DNA from: CAIVVT01 sp963823095
GTDB taxonomy: Bacteria; Acidobacteriota; Terriglobia; Bryobacterales; Bryobacteraceae
DNA length: 64,000 bases
NCBI GenBank assembly: GCA_963823095.1
Contig: CAWGKI010000001.1
Location: forward strand, 1,550,001-1,614,000
Direction of reading: 5' to 3'
Shown: piece after piece, positions 37,506 through 45,475 of the stretch
Numbering within the stretch: position 1 is the first letter of the stretch
Layout: every line of letters begins with the position of its first letter
The notes under the pieces: generated by a model
What the model was told of the DNA's origin: nothing
What the model saw: the letters and a program-made list of their open reading frames with translations, nothing else
Databases searched by the model: none
Made by a program: the position numbers and the translations under genes

Positions 37506-38261
37506 TCATGCGTTTTCCTTTCCGCTTTTAGAGGTGCGCTTTTTGCGCAGGCTCTCGCCCTGCAATTCAAGGCGGTGCGCGTTGTGGACCAGGCGGTCGA
37601 GGATGGAATGGGCGATGGTCGGATCGCCGATCTGAGCGTGCCAGCTCGCCACAGGCAATTGGCTGGTCAGCAAGGTGGAGCAAGCCTGATAGCGCTGGTC
37701 GCAAATTTCGAGAAAGTCGCGACGCTCGTTTTCCGTCAGCGGCGCCATCGCCCAATCGTCGACGATCAGCAGGTCGACACGACTGAGCCGGTACAGCACC
37801 TTGGTGTGACTGCCATCGGCGCGCGCTGTTGCGAGATCGCGGAATAGTTCGACCGCTTTCAGAAACAGCGCCGTGTAGTTGTCGCGGCACGCCTTCTGCG
37901 CGAAAGCCCGCGCCAGCCAGGTTTTGCCGATCCCTGTTGGGCCGATCAAAAACAGGTTCTGGCGCGCGCCGACCCAGGCCGATTCGGCGGTGAGCGAGCG
38001 CACCACCTGACGGTCCAAACCGCGTGACGTGCGGAAGTCGATGTCCTCCACACAGGCGGGGCCTTGCAGCCGGCCATTGCGCACGCGCCGCTCCAGGGCA
38101 CGGTTCTGCCGCCAGTTCCATTGGCGATCGATGAGCAGGCCGAGCCGCTCTTCGAAGCTCAGTTGTTGCAGGTCGGCGCTCTCCTGTTGCTCGCGGAAAG
38201 CTTCAGCCATTCCCTTGAGCCGCAGAGTGCAAAGTTTCTCGATGGTTGGTTGTGTCAGCAT
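37506..38261 (-). CDS. istB: IS21-family helper ATPase IstB
   Basis: AAA+ ATPase that selects target DNA and activates the IstA transposase. 251 residues. N-terminal IstB helices (LCTLRLKGMAEAFREQQES), Walker A GPTGIGKTWLA, Walker B VDLLIVDDWAMA, and the C-terminal part HSILDRLVHNAHRLELQGES that is diagnostic of the family. 15 bp after istA. Confidence 0.95.
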   Translation of the reverse strand: MLTQPTIEKLCTLRLKGMAEAFREQQESADLQQLSFEERLGLLIDRQWNWRQNRALERRVRNGRLQGPACVEDIDFRTSRGLDRQVVRSLTAESAWVGARQNLFLIGPTGIGKTWLARAFAQKACRDNYTALFLKAVELFRDLATARADGSHTKVLYRLSRVDLLIVDDWAMAPLTENERRDFLEICDQRYQACSTLLTSQLPVASWHAQIGDPTIAHSILDRLVHNAHRLELQGESLRKKRTSKSGKENA

Positions 38262-38276
38262 GAGTCCTCGTTTCGT

Positions 38277-39824
38277 TCACTGCAGGGCGGGCGAGTCGCC
38301 CGTGTCGAAGTAGTTAGGGCCGCGCAGATTGGGGTGATCCAGCGGCGGTTTGGGAGCCGGCGCGGACTCGGGTTCCGTGCCGTCCAGATTATTCTTGAGG
38401 ATTGATTTCAGGCTTTGATAGGAGCAGGCGTTGAGCGTAACGGCGCGGCGGGCCGCGGCCTCGACGCGTTGTTTGGGGTATTGGTCGCCGAGCCGTAAAA
38501 TACCGAGACACGAGCGATAGCCCTGCTCGGGGTGGCGCTTGGCCTGCATGATGCGCTCGAACAGTTGGGCCGTCGCCGGGCCGATGGTCGCGGCCCAATC
38601 GACGAGCCGGGAGGGCGTCCAGGCCAGATAGCGCTGATGCGCCTTGGGCCGGTGCTCCTCGACAGTGGTGGCGCAATGCAGTGCGTAGCTGCGCGCATGC
38701 GAGGCCACACGCAGGCCCTTGTGAAAGATCTCCACTGTCGTGGCTGTGGCGCGCAGTTCTACCTCCTGCTGCGTGAGCTGGTACGGCACGCTGTACCAGT
38801 GGTGGTCGAACTCGGCGTGATAGTCGATGTTGACGCGCGCGCTCTTCCAATCGCCGTACTGGTAGCGCTCGCAGGGAAGAGGCCGCAGCGCGGGCTTGTC
38901 GAGTTGCTCGTAAAGACTCTGGCGCGAGCCTTCGCATTTACGGAAGCCCCGCTGGTTGAGCCGCGCGAGCAACTCGCCGATGGCTTGATTGGCCTCGCCC
39001 AGCGAGAAGAATTTGCGCTTGCGCAGAGCCGCCAGAATCCAGCGCTCGACGATCAGTACACCGCCTTCGACCTTGGCCTTGTCTTTGGGCTTGAGCGGTC
39101 GCGCCGGCACCACGGCGACGCCGTAGTGCGCGGCCATTTCCTCGTAGGTCCGGTTGACGCCAGGTTCGTAGCGGCAGGCTTTGGTCACGCCTGACTTCAG
39201 GTTGTCGGGCACCACGATGGCGGGCGCGCCCTGGAAGAATTCAAAGGCGCGCATGTGGGAACCGATCCAGTCGCCGAGTCCCTGCGTCCAGGTCGCTTCG
39301 GCGAAAGTGTAGTTGCTGGCGCCGAGCACGGCCACGAAGAGCTGAGCTTCCCGCGCCTCGCCCGTGGCCGGGTCCTGGACGGAGAGGGTCGGACCGGCGT
39401 AGTCGACAAACAGCTTCTCGCCGGCTTTATGCTCATGGCGCAGCGCCACCTCCTGGTGCCGCAGCCAGCGCCGATACAACTCACAGTAACGGCTATAGCG
39501 ATAACCGTCGGGATGCTGCTGGCGATACTCCTCCCACAGCAGTTGCAGGGTGACGTGCTTGTGGGTTTGCAGCTGCTGGCGGATGGCCGCGTAATCGGGC
39601 TCCGGCCACTGCGCCCGGCGCGGAGCTGCCGGCTCAGCCGGAGCCAGCGCCTCGACCAATCGCTCCTCGCCCCACTCGGCAATGTCCGGCCACTTCAGCC
39701 CCGCTTGCTCAGCGGCCTTCAAGTAGTTGGAGACCGTAGCCTGGCCAACACAACAACTCAGGGCAATCTGGCGCTGGCTCAGCCCCAACGAATCGAGTCT
39801 GAGCACCTCACGTATCTTGCGCAT
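38277..39824 (-). CDS. istA: IS21-family transposase IstA
   Basis: DDE transposase of 515 residues. An N-terminal helix-turn-helix (IREVLRLDSLGLSQRQIALS) is followed by the RNase H-like core: first Asp in KLFVDYAGPTLSV, second in AIVVPDNLKSGV, and Glu in KAKVEGGVLIVERWI. The C-terminal beta domain (RVNIDYHAEFDHHWYSVPYQ) is present. ATG 39824 has a clear AAAGG site; a TTG at 39845 is also open but less likely. Confidence 0.95.
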   Translation of the reverse strand: MRKIREVLRLDSLGLSQRQIALSCCVGQATVSNYLKAAEQAGLKWPDIAEWGEERLVEALAPAEPAAPRRAQWPEPDYAAIRQQLQTHKHVTLQLLWEEYRQQHPDGYRYSRYCELYRRWLRHQEVALRHEHKAGEKLFVDYAGPTLSVQDPATGEAREAQLFVAVLGASNYTFAEATWTQGLGDWIGSHMRAFEFFQGAPAIVVPDNLKSGVTKACRYEPGVNRTYEEMAAHYGVAVVPARPLKPKDKAKVEGGVLIVERWILAALRKRKFFSLGEANQAIGELLARLNQRGFRKCEGSRQSLYEQLDKPALRPLPCERYQYGDWKSARVNIDYHAEFDHHWYSVPYQLTQQEVELRATATTVEIFHKGLRVASHARSYALHCATTVEEHRPKAHQRYLAWTPSRLVDWAATIGPATAQLFERIMQAKRHPEQGYRSCLGILRLGDQYPKQRVEAAARRAVTLNACSYQSLKSILKNNLDGTEPESAPAPKPPLDHPNLRGPNYFDTGDSPALQ

Positions 39825-40325
39825 GGGCAACCTTTCTTGCGGCAACCTGGACCTCCACTTGTCAGTGGAGACCCAGGCCCCGCTGGTCTACCCAGCGCGC
39901 TTCATGAAAACGGCTTTAGAAAATCATTCCGGGGATGCCGATCGCCATTCCGGGAAACGCCAAAAAACTGATCGGCTTCCCGCCGGAATGGTGATCACCA
40001 TCAGCCCGAGATCGTGATCGGCATCATCCCGGAATCGCGATCATCATCAGCCCGGAACGCTGATCAGCATGCTCCGGAATACGCAATCACCTTCCCTGCC
40101 AGCCGGAATTGGTCCCCACTGAATGTTTCCACTCGCGTATTCGCCGATTTGCCGATGCGGAGGCGATTGTCCCGGCCCCTAATGCAGAATTGAAAAGCGG
40201 GCAGTCTGCAATTTGACGCAACCCTGGCCCTCCAAGGCTGGAAGGCGCAACCCGTCCAATGTACGATGAGTGCACGTATCAGGCGAAGCCGTAACTCCAC
40301 AACGCGCTGAGGTGTCTATTCAACT

Positions 40326-40739
40326 ATGCGAAACCTGATACTGCTCTTCCTTGCTATTGGTCTCGCAGGGTGTCAATCAGCCGCCGCTTCCAATCAAGAC
40401 GCAACGCCATCCAATAACTCAAAAGCGCGGGAACAATGCGTTGGCATCACCGATGCTCGTGATTGGCGGAACCCGTATATTGTTGTAAACACCGGAGGGG
40501 TGCTTGTCATTTTACACGGATCTTCCGGACCGCGAAACGAAATGCCTGTGAGCCAGTTAGCGGCGTACCTGAAGCAATTGCCGAAGAGCGCCTGGCCGTG
40601 TGGGAAGGTCGTCGCCGCCTCGCAGAACGGTATTAGGGGAGGGTCGAAAGATGACTCGGCAATCAACGAGATTTGTTCGAAGGTCAACAAGATCCTGAAG
40701 GAAATAAGGGTGAAAGTGGACTGGTGGCCATCGGCATGA
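40326..40739 (+). CDS. Putative lipoprotein of unknown function
   Basis: A 137-residue protein with a lipoprotein signal peptide (MRNLILLFLAIGLAGC; lipobox LAGC, Cys16), a low-complexity Ser/Asn/Ala linker, and a small domain containing DARDWRNPYIVVNTGGVLVI and AYLKQLPKSAWPCGKVVAAS. Sequences of this sort recur beside insertion sites in many proteobacterial and acidobacterial genomes, but I assign no function. It stands next to the right end of the IS element. Confidence 0.6.
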   Translation: MRNLILLFLAIGLAGCQSAAASNQDATPSNNSKAREQCVGITDARDWRNPYIVVNTGGVLVILHGSSGPRNEMPVSQLAAYLKQLPKSAWPCGKVVAASQNGIRGGSKDDSAINEICSKVNKILKEIRVKVDWWPSA

Positions 40740-40863
40740 TCCCAAAATGCAAATTCGCTGCGGCAACCGGATCGCGACTGAAGATCACGTTCGAGCCGGA
40801 AAACGCGTGAACCTGATCGACAGAAGGCAGCCCAGCGATTGCAACTCTACGACTCGGGCTGGC

Positions 40864-41385
40864 TTACAGGTGCGACCGCAGTGAACTCAGGACTTCCTCG
40901 CTGGTCCAGTTCTGGTTGGCGATGTACTTCTCCACGACCTTGCCGTCCGGCGTGATGACGTAGGTCTCGGGGAACTTGAACGTGCCAAAGCTCGCGCTGA
41001 TCATGGCATCGGGATCGCGTGAGGTCTCAAAGCCGATCTTCATGCGCTGCAGAAATGCCTTGTAGGCGCCCGCGTTGCGATCCACGCTGACGGCGACCAC
41101 CACGACGCCTTGCGGAGCCATCTGGCGCGCCATCTCATTCAGCGAAGGCGTCTCCTCCACGCAGGGCGGGCACCAGGTGGCCCAGAAGTTCAGCACCAGC
41201 AGTTTGCCACCGAACGACTTGGGTGTGATGGTCTTCCCAGATTCAGTGACCACGCGAAAATCGGCCGCTTTCTGGCCCACATCGACGAGGCGCTCCGTGA
41301 ACGCATCGGAGACTACCCAAAAGAGGCATGCGGCCAGGACTGCGACTCCGGCCAGCAGATAAGTGACGGTGCGACGTGAATCCAT
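40864..41385 (-). CDS. TlpA/ResA-like thiol-disulfide oxidoreductase
   Basis: A 173-residue membrane-anchored thioredoxin. N-terminal helix (VTYLLAGVAVLAACLFWVV), then VLNFWATWCPPCVEETPSLN with the active site WCPPC, and the cis-Pro region KFPETYVITPDG. ResA/CcmG-like proteins keep apocytochrome cysteines reduced or feed electrons to other periplasmic partners. The ccm operon in this window has no CcmG, so this protein or the one at 44584 may fill that role; this is inference. Confidence 0.88.
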   Translation of the reverse strand: MDSRRTVTYLLAGVAVLAACLFWVVSDAFTERLVDVGQKAADFRVVTESGKTITPKSFGGKLLVLNFWATWCPPCVEETPSLNEMARQMAPQGVVVVAVSVDRNAGAYKAFLQRMKIGFETSRDPDAMISASFGTFKFPETYVITPDGKVVEKYIANQNWTSEEVLSSLRSHL

Positions 41386-41466
41386 ACAGCTTCATTCTTA
41401 TTGTATGCACGAGCGGGGCCGACATTGTATCTGGCGCCCTTCCGGGCGCATCGTAAAGATAGAGCC

Positions 41467-41877
41467 ATGCTCATCACCCGTAAGGTCGAGTTCTCCGCTT
41501 CGCACACCTGCTGGAACCCGTTGTTCGACAGTGCAATGAACGAGTCCGTCTACGGCAGCGAGGCCAACCCTCAAGGGCATGGGCACAATTACCTGCTGGA
41601 AGTGACGCTGGAGGGCGAACCCGATCCTGTGACGGGCATGATTGTCGACCTGAAGGAAGTGAAGCGGGTACTCGAACAGGTCATCGTGACGCCGATGGAT
41701 CACCGCCATTTGAATCACGAGGTTCCGCCATTCGACAAAGTAGTGCCGACCGCGGAGAATCTGGCCGTCGAGATCTGGCGCAGATTGCAGCCCCGATTCG
41801 ACGGAACTTCAGCCCGGCTGAAATTGGTGAGGCTTTTTGAGACCGAAGACTTGTACGTAGAGTACGAAGGACTCTGA
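41467..41877 (+). CDS. 6-pyruvoyl-tetrahydropterin synthase/QueD-like, no canonical Cys
   Basis: A 136-residue member of the PTPS/QueD family, which converts dihydroneopterin triphosphate to 6-pyruvoyl- or 6-carboxy-tetrahydropterin. The zinc histidines are kept (His13 in SASHTC; His38 and His40 in GHGHNY), as are Asp78-His79 (MDHRHLN) and Glu97 (PTAENLA). The catalytic Cys, normally in GKCNNP, is replaced: the segment reads GSEANPQ. It starts at ATG 41467 (upstream codons are open) and ends one base before the next gene, a paralogue. folE follows. Confidence 0.85.
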   Translation: MLITRKVEFSASHTCWNPLFDSAMNESVYGSEANPQGHGHNYLLEVTLEGEPDPVTGMIVDLKEVKRVLEQVIVTPMDHRHLNHEVPPFDKVVPTAENLAVEIWRRLQPRFDGTSARLKLVRLFETEDLYVEYEGL

Positions 41878-41878
41878 C

Positions 41879-42325
41879 ATGCCGCAGGTCAGAGTCACAC
41901 GCAGATACCGGTTCTCCGCCTCGCATCGGCTCCACACGCCGCTGCTTGACGAGGCGCGCAATTTCGAGGTTTACGGGAAGTGCAACAACCCGTATGGGCA
42001 CGGCCACGATTACCTGCTGGAAGTAGCCATCGTGGGCGAACCCGACGCGGCGACTGGACGCCTGCTACCGCTGATGGGTTTGGACCAGTTCGTGAAACGC
42101 GTCATCCTGGAAGCAGTAGGGCATCGCGATCTGAATACGGAGGTGGCTGAGTTTGCCACTCTTGTGCCAACCACCGAGAACCTGGCCGCGGTCGTCGCGG
42201 CGCGGCTCAGTTCGGCATGGCCAAATGAGTTTACAGGTGGCACGGCGCGGCTGGAGAAGGTAAGAATCCACGAGACGAGAAGGAACATCTTTGAGGTACG
42301 GGCAGAGCCTGCGGCGCGGAGCTGA
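41879..42325 (+). CDS. 6-pyruvoyl-tetrahydropterin synthase/QueD-like, Asp replaced by Gly
   Basis: Second PTPS/QueD paralogue, 148 residues, one base after the first. Zinc histidines are kept (His16 in SASHRL; His41 and His43 in GHGHDY), and the catalytic Cys35 is present (GKCNNPYGHGHDY). The Asp-His pair that completes the triad reads Gly81-His82 (AVGHRDLN), while Glu100 is kept. So the two proteins lack different catalytic residues. Could be a paired heteromer, or one or both may have a different activity. Confidence 0.85.
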   Translation: MPQVRVTRRYRFSASHRLHTPLLDEARNFEVYGKCNNPYGHGHDYLLEVAIVGEPDAATGRLLPLMGLDQFVKRVILEAVGHRDLNTEVAEFATLVPTTENLAAVVAARLSSAWPNEFTGGTARLEKVRIHETRRNIFEVRAEPAARS

Positions 42326-42362
42326 TGCATCCACTAAGCCGCGGAGGATCCCCAGATAAATC

Positions 42363-42983
42363 ATGCATTTGAAAAGCGCAAAATCCGTAGTCCCGATGAT
42401 CGCGAAGTCTGAGGTGCGTTCGCCCATTGCGGAGAGTGTGGAGCGAATCCTGCAGGAGATCGGCGAGGATCCAAAACGCGAGGGCCTGGTGAACACGCCC
42501 GAGCGCTGGGAAAAAGCGCTGAAGTACCTCACCTCCGGATACGAGACGAATGCCGAGGAGCTGGTCAACGGCGCCATCTTCAGCGAGAAGTGCGATGAGA
42601 TGGTGCTGGTGAAAGACATCGAGTTCTTCAGCCTGTGCGAGCATCATATGCTGCCGTTTTTCGGCAAGGCGCACGTGGCCTACCTTCCGAACAACAAGAT
42701 CATCGGATTGAGCAAGATTCCGAGGATCGTGGATATGTTCGCGCGCCGGCTCCAGGTGCAGGAACGCCTGACGCAGCAGGTGGCGGAGTGCATCCAGGAA
42801 GTCCTGCAGCCGCGCGGCGTCGGCGTAGTGATTGAAGCGCGCCATTTCTGCATGATGATGCGCGGCGTAGAGAAGCAGCACTCCGGCACCGTGACGAGCG
42901 CGATGCTGGGCGCAATGCGCGACAGAAAAGACACGCGCGACGAATTCCTGGCGCTGGTCCGGCTCAATTCACTGCGCGCCTGA
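42363..42983 (+). CDS. folE: GTP cyclohydrolase I
   Basis: First enzyme of tetrahydrofolate, biopterin and queuosine routes: GTP to dihydroneopterin triphosphate. 206 residues; zinc ligands Cys92 and His95 in LCEHHMLPF with a second Cys in EARHFCMMMRGVEKQ. DIEFFSLCEHHMLPF and GLSKIPRIVDMFARRLQVQE are FolE signatures. It supplies the substrate of the two PTPS-like enzymes upstream and so makes a small pterin operon. The possible end product (biopterin, queuosine precursor or folate) is not fixed by the window. Confidence 0.95.
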   Translation: MHLKSAKSVVPMIAKSEVRSPIAESVERILQEIGEDPKREGLVNTPERWEKALKYLTSGYETNAEELVNGAIFSEKCDEMVLVKDIEFFSLCEHHMLPFFGKAHVAYLPNNKIIGLSKIPRIVDMFARRLQVQERLTQQVAECIQEVLQPRGVGVVIEARHFCMMMRGVEKQHSGTVTSAMLGAMRDRKDTRDEFLALVRLNSLRA

Positions 42984-43011
42984 GCGGAAGCGAAAACGAT
43001 TGAAAAAAATG

Positions 43012-43044
43012 GCCCGCCCCGGCACGGTTCCGGCGGCGGGCTTT
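43012..43044 (+). terminator. Likely terminator after folE
   Basis: gcccgcc pairs with ggcgggc around a GC-rich loop, followed by tttgcgtt. The U-run is weak. It also lies 20 bp before the next start codon. Confidence 0.5.
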
Positions 43045-43063
43045 GCGTTAACATGAGGATGGA

Positions 43064-43444
43064 ATGAGCGAAAATGCCCGCCGATTTTCCGTCAGCGATC
43101 CGTTCGGACGCGCGTGGGACGTTGAGTTCCGCTGGCAACAGAACGCGATCTCCATCCGGCACGCCGACGCGATCGACTGCAAGTATTACATCTCAACGGG
43201 TGAGGAGCGGCGCGAGTTGGTGGTGAGCCTGCCGCACGCGGACCTGTTGGCCGTAGCCGCCAGGGCGGGACGCGAATTGAGCGATGCCTGGGTGATCCGC
43301 CTCGCGGAGCTTCATGTGAGACATCTGATTTCCAACTGGGAAGACCTCGACAAAGTCATTGCCGTCGTGTCACGCGAGCAAATCGCAGCCTGCAATCGTG
43401 TGCTCGAAGACGCGGCCGCGCAGGCCGCGGGGGCGCGTCGATAG
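43064..43444 (+). CDS. Conserved-looking protein of unknown function, 126 residues
   Basis: No signal peptide and no membrane segment. N-terminal beta-rich half (RFSVSDPFGRAWDVEFRWQQ, AISIRHADAIDCKYYISTG) and helical second half (PHADLLAVAARAGRELSDAW, VIRLAELHVRHLISNWEDLD). Cytosolic. Has a gag-type RBS before ATG 43064. I do not recognise the family and give no function. Confidence 0.55.
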   Translation: MSENARRFSVSDPFGRAWDVEFRWQQNAISIRHADAIDCKYYISTGEERRELVVSLPHADLLAVAARAGRELSDAWVIRLAELHVRHLISNWEDLDKVIAVVSREQIAACNRVLEDAAAQAAGARR

Positions 43445-43533
43445 GCAATGAATCGGGTTCGCTTTCGATGGGCTGCGCAGGCGCCTTTTTGCATGGTATA
43501 TTTCTCGCGAGTCCTTCCGGAGGTCAAGGGGTC

Positions 43534-43785
43534 ATGATTAGCTGCCCAGAATGCGATGCTGTCCTCGAAATCGAGGAATCCGGGTTGGAAGAGGGCGACA
43601 CCGTGAGCTGCGAAGAATGTGGCGCCAGCCTGGTCGTCGTCTCAACCGACCCGATCTTGGAATTGGAAGTCGACGCCGAGGGCGACCTCGACGACGAAGA
43701 TGAATTCGACGACGAATTGGACGACGAAGACGAAGACGCGGACGATGAAGAAGACGAGGAAGACGAGGAAGAGGACTGGCGTTAG
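43534..43785 (+). CDS. LysW-like small acidic zinc protein
   Basis: An 83-residue protein. The first 45 residues match LysW, the amino-group carrier of lysine/arginine synthesis in Thermus and archaea: MISCPECDAVLEIEESGLEE, then SCEECGASLVVVSTDPILEL, with zinc cysteines 4, 7, 26 and 29. After this comes about 35 residues of almost only Asp and Glu, ending EEDWR. LysW ends EDWGE, whose terminal Glu carries the substrate; here the last residue is Arg. RBS tccggaggtc. No lysX, lysZ or argB-like gene is near. The LysW fold is well supported; the carrier role is not. Confidence 0.7.
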   Translation: MISCPECDAVLEIEESGLEEGDTVSCEECGASLVVVSTDPILELEVDAEGDLDDEDEFDDELDDEDEDADDEEDEEDEEEDWR

Positions 43786-43789
43786 GCTG

Positions 43790-44137
43790 TTGTCCCTTGT
43801 GGCACTCGCGTTTCTGTGTGCCGCCGGCCTGGCAGCAGAGGAGAAGTCGAAGCCTTACGCGGTTGTCGCGGGTACGGTCTTTCGTGAGCCGGGATTCGTC
43901 CTGCCAAAGGCCGAAGTCGCGCTAAAAATGACGGTCCCTCCGCCCGGCGTCAAGCACCCCAAGACGCTGACCACCCGAAGCGACGAGAGGGGCGAGTATG
44001 CTTTTCGTGTCCCGGCAGGCAAGGCGGAATACGCTGTCAGCGTGAAGGCCGGCGGTTTCGTTGGCGAGGAGAAGCCAGCAAAGATCGAATCCGAAGAACG
44101 CGTTGACATCTATTTCACGCTTCGCGCCGTCAAATAA
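43790..44137 (+). CDS. Small exported carboxypeptidase-regulatory-like protein
   Basis: About 115 residues: a hydrophobic export segment (LVALAFLCAAGLAAEEK) and one beta-sandwich domain with VAGTVFREPGFVLPKAEVAL, TTRSDERGEYAFRVPAGKAE and YAVSVKAGGFVGEE. The usual start codon is not obvious; TTG 43790, five bases after the stop of the LysW-like gene, is the best candidate. It forms a row with the next two exported proteins. Confidence 0.6.
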   Translation: MSLVALAFLCAAGLAAEEKSKPYAVVAGTVFREPGFVLPKAEVALKMTVPPPGVKHPKTLTTRSDERGEYAFRVPAGKAEYAVSVKAGGFVGEEKPAKIESEERVDIYFTLRAVK

Positions 44138-44151
44138 CGAGGGAGATTGCA

Positions 44152-44529
44152 ATGCGCAGGATATGGCTCGTCGTTGGGTTGGGTTTGATCGTTTTCACTC
44201 TGGGCGCCGCGGCCTTTCAGTGGACCAACGAGAAGAAGGACAAGCCGAGGGACCGCAGCCACCGCGATGTCGCCGGGATGGTGATGCTCCAGGACGAGAC
44301 GCCGGTGGGTGGCGCCGTGGTCAAGTTGAAGAACATGAGGAATTTGCAGGTCCGCTCGTTTATTACTCAGGCTGACGGGAAGTACTTGTTCCAGAACCTT
44401 AGTTCGAGCGTGGACTTCGAACTCAAGGCCGAGTACAAGGGCATGTCCAGCGCGGCCCGGACGCTGACAATTTACGACACCCGCCTGGATCCGATCATCA
44501 ACTTGAAGCTGGAGCCAGCCAAGAAATAG
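44152..44529 (+). CDS. Small exported carboxypeptidase-regulatory-like protein
   Basis: A 125-residue protein with an N-terminal membrane or signal segment (IWLVVGLGLIVFTLGAAAF), then a beta-sandwich domain: RDVAGMVMLQDETPVGGAVV, SFITQADGKYLFQNLSSSVD, FELKAEYKGMSSAARTLTI. Same general domain as the previous gene, 15 bp before it, with a good RBS (gagggagatt). Role unknown; may bind polysaccharide or protein partners at the cell surface. Confidence 0.75.
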   Translation: MRRIWLVVGLGLIVFTLGAAAFQWTNEKKDKPRDRSHRDVAGMVMLQDETPVGGAVVKLKNMRNLQVRSFITQADGKYLFQNLSSSVDFELKAEYKGMSSAARTLTIYDTRLDPIINLKLEPAKK

Positions 44530-44583
44530 ATAGCGCCGAATGGCCGGTGATTCGGCAGCGACGCCCAATTTCAGGAGTGACGG

Positions 44584-45069
44584 ATGAAGAGCATTGCCGC
44601 CCGGCTGCTGGTTCTGGCCCTGAGCCTGATCGCAATTCGGACTAACGCCGCGGAGTTGAAACCCGTCGACGAAGCGGGTTACGCAAAGCTTGTCGCCGCA
44701 TCCAAGGGCAAGGTGGTCTTGGTCAACTTCTGGGCGACCTACTGCGTGCCGTGCCGCAAAGAAATGCCACAGCTTGTGGCACTGGAAGCCAGGCTCCGCG
44801 CACGTGGATTCCAGTTCGTGACGATCTCCGCCGACGAGCCCGAGCAGCAGGCTGCGGCCGGCATGTTCCTCGACAAGATCAAGGTGCCCGCACCCGCCTA
44901 CATCCGCACGGCGAAGGACGACGACAAGTTTATCGCTATGGTCGATGGGAAGTGGAACGGCGCGTTGCCGGCCATGTTCCTCTACGACCGTCAGGGGCGC
45001 AAGGTGAAGTCGTTTTTCGGCGAAGCGGACCTGAAAACGGTGACTGCGGCGATTGAGAAGTTGCTGTAG
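44584..45069 (+). CDS. Exported TlpA-like thioredoxin
   Basis: A 161-residue periplasmic thioredoxin-fold protein: signal peptide (LLVLALSLIAIRTNAAE), VVLVNFWATYCVPCRKEMPQ with active site CVPC, and the cis-Pro loop NGALPAMFLYDRQGRKVKSF. RBS caggagtgac. It is one of two membrane/periplasmic thioredoxins in the window and closes the row of small exported proteins. Confidence 0.88.
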   Translation: MKSIAARLLVLALSLIAIRTNAAELKPVDEAGYAKLVAASKGKVVLVNFWATYCVPCRKEMPQLVALEARLRARGFQFVTISADEPEQQAAAGMFLDKIKVPAPAYIRTAKDDDKFIAMVDGKWNGALPAMFLYDRQGRKVKSFFGEADLKTVTAAIEKLL

Positions 45070-45121
45070 CGGGGTGTGGGGCGGCGCTCCACTCTGGGAG
45101 AGCCACCCCACATTGCGGAAC

Positions 45122-45475
45122 TTACCTTCGGCCGAGGTTCAATACAACAAGACCCGCAAAGATCAATGCTAGGCCGCCGAGTTTGCGGCGGCTGAAGGGT
45201 TCGCCAAAGAAGAGCTTCGACCACAGCAGGGTCCAAACATAGCCGAGCGAGACCATGGGGAACAGCAGCGAGAGTTCGCCCATGCGCAGGGCCATCAGGT
45301 AGAACACCGTCGAAATCAAGTACAGCGAAACGCCGGCGGCCAGACGCCAGTTGAGCAACAACGACCTCGGATTCCTGCTGATACGTCCCGCGCCCCACTT
45401 CAGAAAAACGGCGCCGAACGAACCCAGGAACGATGCGAACAGCACCAGCAGGACCGACTCGACCGGAGTGCTCAT
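45122..45475 (-). CDS. Four-helix EamA/SMR-type transporter, subunit 2
   Basis: A 117-residue half-size drug/metabolite transporter with four membrane helices (VLLVLFASFLGSFGAVFLKW, LAAGVSLYLISTVFYLMAL, LLFPMVSLGYVWTLLWSKLF, LGGLALIFAGLVVLNLG). The motif LRMGELSLLFPMVSLGYVWT is shared with its partner. ATG overlaps the partner's stop (ATGA). The arrangement resembles ArnE/ArnF flippase pairs and paired SMR proteins; the substrate is unknown. Confidence 0.8.
   Translation of the reverse strand: MSTPVESVLLVLFASFLGSFGAVFLKWGAGRISRNPRSLLLNWRLAAGVSLYLISTVFYLMALRMGELSLLFPMVSLGYVWTLLWSKLFFGEPFSRRKLGGLALIFAGLVVLNLGRR

Larger units (their letters stand above)
37271..40085 (-). mobile_element. Intact IS21-family insertion sequence, 2815 bp
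   Basis: Ends are imperfect inverted repeats that begin tgcgtattccgg at 37271 and, on the other strand, at 40085; similarity continues inwards over about 50 bp (gccgatcag-type blocks repeated two to five times, the multiple terminal binding sites typical of IS21). A 5-bp target duplication atcac flanks it (37266-37270 and 40086-40090). It carries istA and istB, both open. Intact genes, intact ends and a perfect target duplication indicate recent insertion into an intergenic site. Confidence 0.9.

Noticed and set aside
41879..42325. Second pterin synthase as a sequencing artefact of the first
   Set aside because: The two paralogues differ throughout, so this is not an assembly duplication.
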